From assembly GCA_029052615.1 (NCBI GenBank), contig JAIDIR010000241.1, forward strand, positions 1-6,667: a DNA stretch of 6,667 nucleotides. The letters run 5' to 3'. Below are positions 1 through 5,505 of the stretch, one piece after another; positions within the stretch are counted from its first letter, which is position 1, and every line of letters begins with the position of its first letter. The notes under the pieces were generated by a model that worked only from the letters and a program-made list of their open reading frames with translations, was not told the DNA's origin and searched no databases. The stretch is from Clostridia bacterium (lineage in GTDB: Bacteria; Bacillota; Clostridia; Christensenellales; Borkfalkiaceae). Position numbers and translations under genes: made by a program.

Positions 1-1077
1 GGCAAGGATAAAAACGGTTCGCTTGCCGAAGTGTACGCAAACGACGGCAGATTTATAGGCAAGGGCTACATAAACCACGCTTCCAAAATTTTGGTGCGCG
101 TGTTCATCCGCGGAAATCAGGTCGACGACAAGCAGTTTTATATGGACGCGATAAGCCGCGCCAACGCCTACAGGCAGAGGCTGGGATACGATAACTGTTA
201 CCGTATGGTCTTTGCAGAAGCCGATAATCTGCCCGCGCTTATAGTCGACAGATACGGCGACGTGCTGGTAATTCAGTGCCTCTCCCTCGGCATAGATTTG
301 CGCAAGAAGCTTATTTGCGAGTGCCTTACAGAGCTGTTTAATCCCAAAGGAATTTATGAGCGGAGCGACGTTGCGGTGCGCAAAAAAGAGGGCTTACCCG
401 AGGTTAAGGGACTTTTGTACGGCGAGGTGGGCGACTACTGCCAGATTGAAGAAAACGGCGTGAAGATGCTGGTTGACGTCAAGAACGGACAGAAGACCGG
501 GTACTTTTTAGACCAGAAGGAAAACAGGTTTGCGGCGCGGAAATACTGCCGGGGCGCAGGCGAGGTTTTAGACTGCTTTTGCAACAGCGGCGGCTTTACT
601 TTAAACGCGGCGACGGTTGCAAAAAAGGTTATTGCCTGCGACATATCCCCCCTTGCACTTAAAAACGTTGAGGACAACGCCAGGCTGAACGGCTTTGAAA
701 ACGTTGAAACGCTGCAGGGCGACGTGTTCGAGGTGCTGCGCAATTTCAGAAGAGAAAAGCGCGCGTTCGACACGGTTATTCTGGACCCGCCCGCGTTCTG
801 CAAGACGGCTGACGAGGTCAAGGACGCTTACCGCGGTTACAAGGACATTAACCTTACCGCAATGAAGATTGTGAAAAGCGGCGGTTTTCTTATTACCTGC
901 TCCTGCTCGCACTATATGACCATGCCGCTGTTTGAAAAGATGCTTATAGAGGCGGCGCGTGAAAGCGGACGAAATGTGCGCAGCGTCGAGGTCAAGACGC
1001 AGGCTCCCGACCACCCCTCGCTTTTATGCGCGGACGAAACGCAGTACTTGAAATTTTTCGTGTTGCAGGTTGAGTGA
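1..1077 (+). CDS. RlmI-type class I SAM-dependent 23S rRNA (cytosine-C5) methyltransferase, 5' end cut by the window
   Basis: Probably methylates a cytosine of 23S rRNA using S-adenosylmethionine, as E. coli RlmI does; the exact target base here is inferred from family membership (COG1092). The reading frame is open from base 1 and the visible 358 residues begin inside the N-terminal PUA RNA-binding domain (GSLAEVYANDGRFIGKGY), so the GTG at 31 is not the true start and roughly 35-40 residues lie upstream. Counting from base 1: KTGYFLDQKENR at 165-176, SAM motif I DCFCNSGGF at 191-199, acidic motif II residue D214, motif IV DPPAF at 262-266, and TCSCSHYM at 299-306, with a cysteine in the place of the family's catalytic motif. 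The C-terminus looks complete. The stop TGA overlaps the GTG start of the next gene, implying co-transcription and coupled translation. Family assignment is secure; substrate position is not shown by the sequence. Confidence 0.93.
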   Translation, partial: GKDKNGSLAEVYANDGRFIGKGYINHASKILVRVFIRGNQVDDKQFYMDAISRANAYRQRLGYDNCYRMVFAEADNLPALIVDRYGDVLVIQCLSLGIDLRKKLICECLTELFNPKGIYERSDVAVRKKEGLPEVKGLLYGEVGDYCQIEENGVKMLVDVKNGQKTGYFLDQKENRFAARKYCRGAGEVLDCFCNSGGFTLNAATVAKKVIACDISPLALKNVEDNARLNGFENVETLQGDVFEVLRNFRREKRAFDTVILDPPAFCKTADEVKDAYRGYKDINLTAMKIVKSGGFLITCSCSHYMTMPLFEKMLIEAARESGRNVRSVEVKTQAPDHPSLLCADETQYLKFFVLQVE

Positions 1078-1862
1078 AAATTATGAAAGATAAAGATATC
1101 AAAAAGGTTGCGGTAGTTACCGGCGCCACGAGCGGCATAGGGCTTTGCGTGGCTAACAGACTTTTAAAAAACGGTTACACCGTTTACGGCATTGCGCGCA
1201 GGCAATTTTCGGGTGACTTCGAATGTTTTTGCGCTGATGTGTGCGACCAAGACAGGACTGCCGAAATATTGAAAACGGTTTACGAACGCGAGGGAAAAAT
1301 AGACGTGCTCGTCAACAACGCGGGCATGGGCGTTGCGGGGGCAATCGACGAGATTTCCGCCGAAAATATAAAAACCATTTGCGACGTTAACCTGACGGCT
1401 TTGTGCGTGCTGTGTTCGCAGGCGGTGCCCTATATGCGTGAGGGCGGAAAGATTATAAACGTTTCGTCGGTCGGGGGTATTATCCCTCTGCCCTATCAGG
1501 CGCTGTATTCGGCGACCAAGGCGGGCGTTGAAGTTTTTTCGCGCGCGATTGCAACCGAATTGAAGCCTAAGAAAATAAAGGTGTGCGCGATATTGCCCGG
1601 CGACACCAAAACGGGGTTTACCGCCGCGCGCATTTGCGAGGGCGAAAACAAGCGCGCCGAACGCTCGGTGAAAAAGATGGAGCACGACGAGCAGCACGGC
1701 AAAAGCCCCGAGTACGTTGCGAAAGTTATCTGTAAACAGATAAAGCGCAAAAACCCGCCCCTGCGCGTGAGCGTGGGCGGGCTGTCCAAGTTCGAAGTTT
1801 TTCTGGCTAAGACGCTACCAGTGAGATTTGTAAACTTCGTGGTTTCCAAAATATACGGATAA
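1074..1862 (+). CDS. Short-chain dehydrogenase/reductase (classical SDR), substrate unknown
   Basis: A 262-residue single-domain NAD(P)(H)-dependent oxidoreductase of normal classical SDR length. Visible motifs: cofactor-binding TGATSGIG at residues 16-23 (TGxxxGIG), D55 in CADV, NNAG at 81-84, N106, catalytic S132 in NVSS, Y145 and K149 in YSATK, and the PG(D)T loop after strand 6. The full N-S-Y-K tetrad is therefore present and the enzyme should be active. An Arg-Arg pair (42-43) after the second strand suggests a preference for NADP(H), as inference. The GTG at 1074 overlaps the preceding TGA by 4 bp; an ATG nine bases later (1083) is an equally possible start, because neither has a strong ribosome site and the Rossmann fold begins only at residue 12. 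It closes the operon with the rRNA methyltransferase, ahead of a hairpin terminator. The C-terminal residues (about 235-262) are hydrophobic and basic, giving no substrate clue. Confidence 0.92.
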   Translation: MKIMKDKDIKKVAVVTGATSGIGLCVANRLLKNGYTVYGIARRQFSGDFECFCADVCDQDRTAEILKTVYEREGKIDVLVNNAGMGVAGAIDEISAENIKTICDVNLTALCVLCSQAVPYMREGGKIINVSSVGGIIPLPYQALYSATKAGVEVFSRAIATELKPKKIKVCAILPGDTKTGFTAARICEGENKRAERSVKKMEHDEQHGKSPEYVAKVICKQIKRKNPPLRVSVGGLSKFEVFLAKTLPVRFVNFVVSKIYG

Positions 1863-1868
1863 AATTAC

Positions 1869-1900
1869 GGGGCGCAACCGCACGGTTGCGCCCCTCTTTA
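1869..1900. terminator. Bidirectional intrinsic terminator between convergent genes
   Basis: A perfect inverted repeat pairs 1869-1880 (ggggcgcaaccg) with 1883-1894, giving an 11-12 bp GC-rich stem with a tiny loop. It is followed by tcttta on the + strand and by gtaatttta on the - strand. It lies 7 bp after the SDR stop and 18 bp from the aminopeptidase stop, so it can end both converging transcripts. The T-tracts are short and broken on both sides, so efficiency is uncertain. Confidence 0.8.
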
Positions 1901-1911
1901 CTATTTCAAAA

Positions 1912-3138
1912 TTAAATTGCCCAGTTACCGTCCTTGAAAATCTGCACGCGCTTGCCGTCGGTGGTTACGCCGACGATGGACATATCCTTGCTGCCTATCA
2001 TAAAGTCGACGTGAATCATGGAATTGTTTACGCCCAGCTTGTTGCACTCCTCGTTGGAATACTGCTCGTAATTTTCCAGACAGTTGTTGAAGCCCCTGCC
2101 GAGCGCCAGGTGGCAGCTTGCGTTCTCGTCGAAGAGCGTGTTGTAAAAGAGTATGCCCGTATTGTTTATGGGCGAGTCGTAAGCAATGAGCGCAACCTCG
2201 CCGAGGTACGCCGCGCCCTCGTCCATTGCTATCATCTTTTCAAGCAAGTCCTGATTTTTTTCAGCGCCTACCCTGACCGCCTTGCCGTCCCTGAATTCCA
2301 CCCAGAAATTTTCGATAAGCTTGCCCTGATAGGAAAGCGGTTTTGTGGCAACGACCTTGCCTTCCGCCCTGCCCTTCATGGGCGTTGTGAACACCTCCTC
2401 GGTGGGAATATTGGGATTGAAATAGACGTTTGCGCCCAGCGTGGTTTCGCCGCCGCCGCAGAAAATTCCCTTCCGGTTAAGTCCCACGGTAAAATCCGTG
2501 CCGTTGGACGACTTGTATTCCAGCCTGTCAAACTTGTACTTATTTAAAAATTCGCATCTTTGAGCGAGCTTTGCGTTGTGCTTTTCCCACTCCGCAACGG
2601 GGTCCTCGGTCACACGGGAAGTGTACAAAATAGCCTCCCACAGTTTTTCGACCGCCTCTTCAACGGGCAGATTGGGGAAAACCTTATGCGCCCACTCCTT
2701 GCCGGGCACCGCCGCTATGCACCACTGGTACTTGTTTTCGATTGCGTCGCGGTAGGGCTTGATTATCGGATAACGCGCCATATTCGCCTTGGAAATCTTT
2801 TCGTTGTCCGTGCCGCTCAGTCCGTCGGGGTCGTCCGAATCGAGCCACAGAAGACAGGAAAGATTGTCCACTCTGGACTGCCACTCCGCCTTTTCGATAT
2901 CGGTCACCTGCGAAAGCGTTTCGAGCGAACGGTGAATATAATTGAGCTTGGCAACGGGCATATAGCTCCACTTGACCGTGACCGTTTCAGCGCCCAGCTT
3001 ATAGCACTCCTCCACGACCATAGCCACGAATTCGGGCTGGTCGAGCCCGCACTGAATAACTACCTTTTGTCCCTTTTTAACGTTAAGTCCGCTGCCCGCA
3101 ATAAGGCGCGCGTACCTTTGAAGACGTGTCTTTTCCAT
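1912..3138 (-). CDS. M29-family metallo-aminopeptidase (AmpS/PepS type)
   Basis: A cytoplasmic two-metal aminopeptidase that removes N-terminal residues from peptides. The 408-residue length is normal for peptidase family M29. Metal-ligand candidates, matched by position to the known T. aquaticus and staphylococcal enzymes: E248 in PTEEVFTTP, E314 in YLGEVALI, H343 in NASCHLALG, and H376 and D378 in SMIHVDFMIGS. The family tyrosine seven residues after the third ligand is a phenylalanine here (F350 in GRGF). The N-terminus (LIAGSGLNVKKGQKVVIQ) is the usual opening and supports the ATG at 3138. No signal peptide is seen. It is the second gene of a unit: its ATG directly follows the TAA of the 74-residue gene, and its AAAGGAGG ribosome site lies inside that gene. 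Transcription ends at the shared terminator at 1869-1900. Confidence 0.94.
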   Translation of the reverse strand: MEKTRLQRYARLIAGSGLNVKKGQKVVIQCGLDQPEFVAMVVEECYKLGAETVTVKWSYMPVAKLNYIHRSLETLSQVTDIEKAEWQSRVDNLSCLLWLDSDDPDGLSGTDNEKISKANMARYPIIKPYRDAIENKYQWCIAAVPGKEWAHKVFPNLPVEEAVEKLWEAILYTSRVTEDPVAEWEKHNAKLAQRCEFLNKYKFDRLEYKSSNGTDFTVGLNRKGIFCGGGETTLGANVYFNPNIPTEEVFTTPMKGRAEGKVVATKPLSYQGKLIENFWVEFRDGKAVRVGAEKNQDLLEKMIAMDEGAAYLGEVALIAYDSPINNTGILFYNTLFDENASCHLALGRGFNNCLENYEQYSNEECNKLGVNNSMIHVDFMIGSKDMSIVGVTTDGKRVQIFKDGNWAI

Positions 3139-3363
3139 TTACTTTTCGTGTGCCTCCTTTACAATCTGATAAGCCACGGCTATAAGCTCCTCCTCGGAAG
3201 CCTGCGGATTCTGACCTATGTACCAGGTCATATCGTCGATTTGCTCGTCGTTTTCAAGCACCATCATAATGGCTGCTATAGTCTGCTTTGCCGCACTGCG
3301 CGCATACAGCGACATACCGAGAATTCTCTGTTTTTCGCTGAGTTTGTATTCTTCGCCGCTCAC
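3139..3363 (-). CDS. Small uncharacterised protein (74 aa) upstream of the aminopeptidase
   Basis: I do not recognise a family. The product has 74 residues, is acidic and probably mostly helical, with one methionine- and alanine-rich stretch (AAKQTIAAIMMVL, about 25-37) and an acidic second half ending in IVKEAHEK. It has no cysteines, no signal peptide and no clear membrane segment. The start is a GTG at 3363; it is the first start codon available downstream of the predicted transcription start near 3394, and an AGGGG sits 10 nt before it. The stop TAA abuts the aminopeptidase ATG, and its last codons contain the strong ribosome site of that gene, so the two are almost certainly co-expressed. 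Being real is supported by the dedicated promoter and tight coupling; function is unknown, with a role alongside the peptidase only inferred. Confidence 0.75.
   Translation of the reverse strand: MSGEEYKLSEKQRILGMSLYARSAAKQTIAAIMMVLENDEQIDDMTWYIGQNPQASEEELIAVAYQIVKEAHEK
3153..3160 (-). promoter_or_regulatory. Ribosome-binding site of the aminopeptidase gene, long spacing
   Basis: AAAGGAGG on the - strand, a near-perfect anti-16S match, ends 14 nt before the ATG at 3138. This is longer than the usual 5-9 nt, and no alternative in-frame start lies closer. It sits within the coding end of the 74-residue gene, consistent with translational coupling. Confidence 0.7.
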
Positions 3364-3400
3364 TTTAATTTTACCCCTGTTCTTTGATTTGTATAGCAGA

Positions 3401-3429
3401 ATTTTACCACAAAATTCCTTTTCAGTAAA
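3401..3429 (-). promoter_or_regulatory. Sigma-A-type promoter of the small protein-aminopeptidase unit
   Basis: On the - strand a -35 TTTACT (3424-3429) is followed after 17 bp by a -10 TAAAAT (3401-3406), preceded by TGG, which makes an extended -10 (TGn). The expected start point is near 3394, leaving a leader of about 31 nt before the GTG at 3363. It is back to back with the promoter of the membrane-protein gene; 41 bp separate the two -35 boxes. Confidence 0.65.
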
Positions 3430-3470
3430 GAAAAATGCGGGACTTAATGAATAATCTTTGCAGCAAGTCG

Positions 3471-3499
3471 TTGACTTTAATTAAAGCGTGTTGTAAAAT
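3471..3499 (+). promoter_or_regulatory. Sigma-A-type promoter of the membrane-protein gene
   Basis: A -35 TTGACT (3471-3476), a 17-bp spacer and a -10 TAAAAT (3494-3499) form a near-consensus vegetative promoter. The expected start is about 3506, giving a leader of nearly 28 nt before the ATG at 3534. Two perfect palindromes overlap the promoter and are listed separately. Confidence 0.75.
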
Positions 3500-3512
3500 T
3501 ATAACGTTATAA
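3475..3512. promoter_or_regulatory. Pair of perfect palindromes overlapping a promoter, candidate operator
   Basis: CTTTAATTAAAG (3475-3486) occupies the end of the -35 box and the first half of the spacer. TTATAACGTTATAA (3499-3512) runs from the last base of the -10 across the expected start point. Both are perfect, and their centres are 25 bp apart, about two and a half helical turns. The positions suit binding by a dimeric repressor. The region is AT-rich, where short palindromes arise easily, and no regulator gene is nearby, so the operator role is a hypothesis. Confidence 0.35.
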
Positions 3513-3521
3513 ATAAACTAT

Positions 3522-3526
3522 AGGAG
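3522..3526 (+). promoter_or_regulatory. Ribosome-binding site of the membrane-protein gene
   Basis: AGGAG ends 7 nt before the ATG at 3534, which is ideal spacing and fixes that start. Confidence 0.75.
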
Positions 3527-3533
3527 AGAAATT

Positions 3534-4709
3534 ATGAGTAAACCCCAAATCAAGTACAACAAAGCACCGCTGATTATTATGCTTTGCCTTACGGTAGCGT
3601 TTGTTATCGCGGCGGCGCTGTGCTTCATCGTTCCCAAAATGATTAAGACCAACGCTCCGGTTCAGCTCGTTGACAACAAGTTGACGATGACTTACGGCGG
3701 AACCGACGGCGTGGACGATTTTTATTTCCTTAAAGGCGAGCTTAAAAACGTTTCCGACGAGACCATAACCATCGACAGTATCGGCGGAATGGAAGTAAGT
3801 TTCAGCAAGACCAATATAAAATTCAACGATTGCTGGATGCTTAAACCCGGTCTGCCCGATAACGCAAACCTTGAAAACCGCGCAAATTATATCGATATAG
3901 TGCTTGAACCCGGCGAAACCTACGATTTCGTCAATAGCACCAATTGTCTGACAGGCAAAACTGCCGTGACCAAGCTGCTCGTTAATCTGGACGGAACGTC
4001 TTACAGCGTTTACATAATCCCCAGTTACACCACCGCTCTTATCGTAGTGTTCATAATCTTTGCGATTATCTTCCTCGTTCTTGCGTTTACCCAGAATAAA
4101 AATCAGCGCAACGTTGCTTTAAGGCAGCAAGCGGCTCTGGAGATGTGCTCGGCAAACGGTCAGCAGTGCTATATCGTAACCGTTAACGTTGCCGACAAGG
4201 ACGAAAAGAAGAAAGCCGCCGCAAAGAACGCGGGCTGGATTATCGGAGGGCTTATCGGCGCTTTGATTACCGGCAGAGGCGTCGTTTCGGTTTCTTCCGG
4301 CACCACCAATATGGAGTTCGTTCTCAGCGAAAATTCGCTTCACGCAATCAAGAGCGATTCGTCGCCCGCAGCGCCTCAGCTTACCCCCGTTACGCGCAAC
4401 GATTTGACGGTTGCTTCCATACTGACCAAAAAGAACAAGGTTATAGTTAAGAGCGCGGACGGCAAGCAGACGCTGACCTTCTTCCACGATAAGAAGTCCC
4501 CCCTTACCGTCGAGCAGATTGCCGAGTATCTGAACAACATCTTCGTTAAGCCCCTTCCTCAGCCCGAGGTTAAAGCTGCCGAAACGGCTGAAAAGCCCGA
4601 GGTTGACCCCTTTGAGGACTTGGCGACCGAGAAAACGGCAAGCGAGCAAACAAGCGAAAGCGCAGATAAAACTGCGGCTGACGAAAGCGGCAAGACCGAC
4701 GCGGAATAA
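3534..4709 (+). CDS. Two-TM membrane protein with beta-rich ectodomain and possible PH-like cytoplasmic domain; function unknown
   Basis: I do not recognise a named family. Order of parts in the 391 residues: short basic N-terminus (1-11); membrane helix about 12-33; an external domain about 38-163, beta-rich, with FYFLKGELKNVSDETITID (63-81) resembling the FxLyD/Ig-like pattern; second membrane helix about 164-186; then a cytoplasmic part. In that part a Lys/Ala helix (222-232) leads to a glycine-zipper stretch AGWIIGGLIGALITG (233-247; G234, G238, G242). Residues about 258-337 (MEFVLSENSLHAIKS..., then KNKVIVKSADGKQTLTFF and a closing helix VEQIAEYLNNIF) resemble a bacterial PH-like fold. 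The tail (342-391) is acidic, rich in Ala, Glu, Thr and Ser, and probably disordered. The topology follows the basic N-terminus and is inferred. It has its own promoter and ribosome site and no following partner gene; no terminator is visible between it and the tRNA. A sensor or envelope-associated role is possible but unproven. Confidence 0.85.
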   Translation: MSKPQIKYNKAPLIIMLCLTVAFVIAAALCFIVPKMIKTNAPVQLVDNKLTMTYGGTDGVDDFYFLKGELKNVSDETITIDSIGGMEVSFSKTNIKFNDCWMLKPGLPDNANLENRANYIDIVLEPGETYDFVNSTNCLTGKTAVTKLLVNLDGTSYSVYIIPSYTTALIVVFIIFAIIFLVLAFTQNKNQRNVALRQQAALEMCSANGQQCYIVTVNVADKDEKKKAAAKNAGWIIGGLIGALITGRGVVSVSSGTTNMEFVLSENSLHAIKSDSSPAAPQLTPVTRNDLTVASILTKKNKVIVKSADGKQTLTFFHDKKSPLTVEQIAEYLNNIFVKPLPQPEVKAAETAEKPEVDPFEDLATEKTASEQTSESADKTAADESGKTDAE

Positions 4710-4729
4710 TATTTAGCGCGGAATTTTGT

Positions 4730-4759
4730 TTGACTGAAAACACAGAAAAATAATATAAT
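4730..4759 (+). promoter_or_regulatory. Sigma-A-type promoter of the tRNA-Pro gene
   Basis: TTGACT (4730-4735), an 18-bp AT-rich spacer and a perfect TATAAT (4754-4759) precede the tRNA. The expected start near 4766 coincides with the first base of the leader hairpin, so the primary transcript would begin with about 26 nt of leader. Confidence 0.75.
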
Positions 4760-4765
4760 ATTAAA

Positions 4766-4787
4766 GTAGCCGCGTTAGCGCGGCTGC
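4766..4787 (+). other. Hairpin in the 5' leader of the pre-tRNA
   Basis: AGCCGCG (4768-4774) pairs perfectly with CGCGGCT (4779-4785) around a TTAG tetraloop; a further G-U and G-C pair extends the stem to 9 bp. It has no T-tract behind it, so it is not an intrinsic terminator. It ends 4 nt before tRNA base 1 and would sit at the extreme 5' end of the precursor, where it could shape RNase P processing or protect the 5' end. That role is inferred. Confidence 0.55.
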
Positions 4788-4791
4788 GTGA

Positions 4792-4867
4792 CGAGGCGTA
4801 GCGCAGTTGGTAGCGCGTATGGTTCGGGACCATAAGGTCGTGGGTTCAAATCCCGTCGCCTCGACCA
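4792..4867 (+). tRNA. tRNA-Pro (anticodon CGG)
   Basis: A full cloverleaf reads proline codon CCG. Acceptor stem CGAGGCG (4792-4798) pairs with CGCCTCG (4857-4863); then discriminator A (4864) and encoded CCA (4865-4867). D arm GCGC/GCGC (4801-4804, 4813-4816); anticodon stem TATGG/CCATA (4818-4822, 4830-4834) with loop TTCGGGA, so the anticodon CGG is at 4825-4827 and G37, typical for tRNA-Pro, follows. The variable loop is 5 nt (AGGTC). The T arm is 4840-4844 with 4852-4856 and contains two G-U pairs; its loop is TTCAAAT. It is a single-gene unit with its own promoter and terminator. Confidence 0.97.
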
Positions 4868-4874
4868 AAAAAGG

Positions 4875-4909
4875 AAAGCCGAAAGCGGAAAACCGCTTTC
4901 GGCTTTTTT
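4875..4909. terminator. Strong intrinsic terminator after tRNA-Pro, probably bidirectional
   Basis: GCCGAAAGCGG (4878-4888), loop AAAA, and CCGCTTTCGGC (4893-4903) form an 11-bp stem, extended to 14 bp by AAA/TTT, followed by six T (4904-4909). On the other strand the same hairpin is followed by TTTCC and a T run, so it can also end the leftward collagen-protein transcript, whose stop codon lies 15 bp away. Confidence 0.92.
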
Positions 4910-4924
4910 GTCGTAGATTAGTTA

Positions 4925-5494
4925 TCAGGTTGCAAGGAAACCCGCCGCACGCAGGGAAGCAAGCAACGCGTTTAACTGCGTTCCCACCTCTTCGGGCGTG
5001 GGCGTGCTCTCGACGTCGGCAACCGCCGCCGCAGGAGTAATAGTTGCCTCCGGACCAGTGGCACCGGTGGGACCGGTTACACCGCTGGGGCCGGTCGGAC
5101 CTGTGGGACCCGTTACACCGCTGGGGCCGGTCGGACCTGTGGGACCCGTTACGCCGCTGGGACCAGTCGGACCCGTGGGACCCGTTACACCGCTGGGGCC
5201 GGTCGGACCTGTGGGACCCGTTACACCACTGGGACCGGTCGGTCCGGTTACTCCCGTGGGTCCTGCTATACCAGTGGGGCCCGTAGGACCTGCTATACCC
5301 GTAGGTCCGGTTGCGCCAGTCGGACCAGTTGCACCCGTGGGACCAACGGGGCCGGTGGGACCTGTCGGACCGGTTACGCCCGACGTGCCCGTGGCGTACC
5401 TTATGGTTTCAACAACCCTGCCGCCGCTGCAGCCGCAACCGCCGCCGCAGCCGCAATTGCAGGCGAAAAAGATTTTTAAAAGTTTATCGATCAT
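4925..5494 (-). CDS. Collagen-like (Gly-X-Y)38 protein, BclA-like, with Cys-rich N-terminus
   Basis: A 189-residue structural protein expected to form a collagen-type triple helix, probably on the spore or cell surface. Parts: residues 1-11 MIDKLLKIFFA; a Cys-rich stretch CNCGCGGGCGC (12-22; C12, C14, C16, C20, C22); a linker to 35; 38 unbroken Gly-X-Y triplets (36-149), of which 28 have Thr at Y, mostly GPT; and a C-terminal tail 150-189 ending EEVGTQLNALLASLRAAGFLAT. That helical ending resembles those of other clostridial collagen-like proteins and phage fibre proteins and may drive trimerisation. There is no standard signal peptide or sorting motif, which fits deposition from the mother cell but does not prove it. 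The ATG at 5494 is preceded in frame by TAA, and an AGAGG lies about 14 nt upstream, inside the end of the glycosyltransferase gene, 11 bp away. TGA-TAA tandem stops end it. Thr-rich triplets are the classic O-glycosylation sites of BclA, and the neighbour is a glycosyltransferase. Confidence 0.88.
   Translation of the reverse strand: MIDKLLKIFFACNCGCGGGCGCSGGRVVETIRYATGTSGVTGPTGPTGPVGPTGATGPTGATGPTGIAGPTGPTGIAGPTGVTGPTGPSGVTGPTGPTGPSGVTGPTGPTGPSGVTGPTGPTGPSGVTGPTGPTGPSGVTGPTGATGPEATITPAAAVADVESTPTPEEVGTQLNALLASLRAAGFLAT
5084..5227 (-). repeat. Four tandem 36-bp repeats inside the collagen region
   Basis: Four head-to-tail copies of a 36-bp unit encode GVTGPTGPTGPS (residues 90-137). Copies at 5084-5119 and 5192-5227 are identical; that at 5120-5155 differs by one base and that at 5156-5191 by three. 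A shortened 9-residue version (GVTGPTGPS, residues 81-89) precedes the array and a partial one follows. The changes are silent, so the near identity at DNA level indicates recent duplication. In-frame expansion or loss of units would change the length of the triple helix without a frameshift. Confidence 0.92.
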
Positions 5495-5505
5495 TTATTA
5501 AATTT

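Noticed and set aside
31..33. GTG as the start of the rRNA methyltransferase
   Set aside because: The frame is open from base 1, and residues encoded before 31 continue the PUA domain of the family, so the true start lies outside the window.
2560..3387. 275-residue + strand open frame opposite the aminopeptidase
   Set aside because: It runs antisense through two supported genes and their promoter side, shows no recognisable domain, and is explained by the GC-rich third positions of the real genes.
4766..4787. Terminator for the membrane-protein gene
   Set aside because: The hairpin has no following T run and lies downstream of the tRNA promoter, so it is better read as part of the tRNA leader.
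4807..5040. 77-residue + strand open frame starting inside the tRNA
   Set aside because: It overlaps the tRNA and its terminator and has no coding evidence.
5084..5227. CRISPR-like repeat array
   Set aside because: The units are directly contiguous with no unique spacers, and they encode in-frame Gly-X-Y triplets; it is a coding tandem repeat.
5044..5286. Trp/Arg-rich open frame on the + strand
   Set aside because: Another shadow of the collagen repeat; the residue mix is an artefact of the repeated DNA.
5459..5494. Lipoprotein signal peptide with lipobox before C12
   Set aside because: MIDKLLKIFFAC has only one Lys pair region and a hydrophobic stretch far too short for a Sec/SPII signal; the Cys belongs to a Gly/Cys cluster.
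4998..5501. 167-residue Gly-Pro-Val-rich open frame on the + strand
   Set aside because: It is the complement of the collagen repeat: GGN-CCN-ACN read backwards also yields Gly/Pro/Val codons without stops. It lacks a ribosome site, and the - strand protein has clear domain structure.
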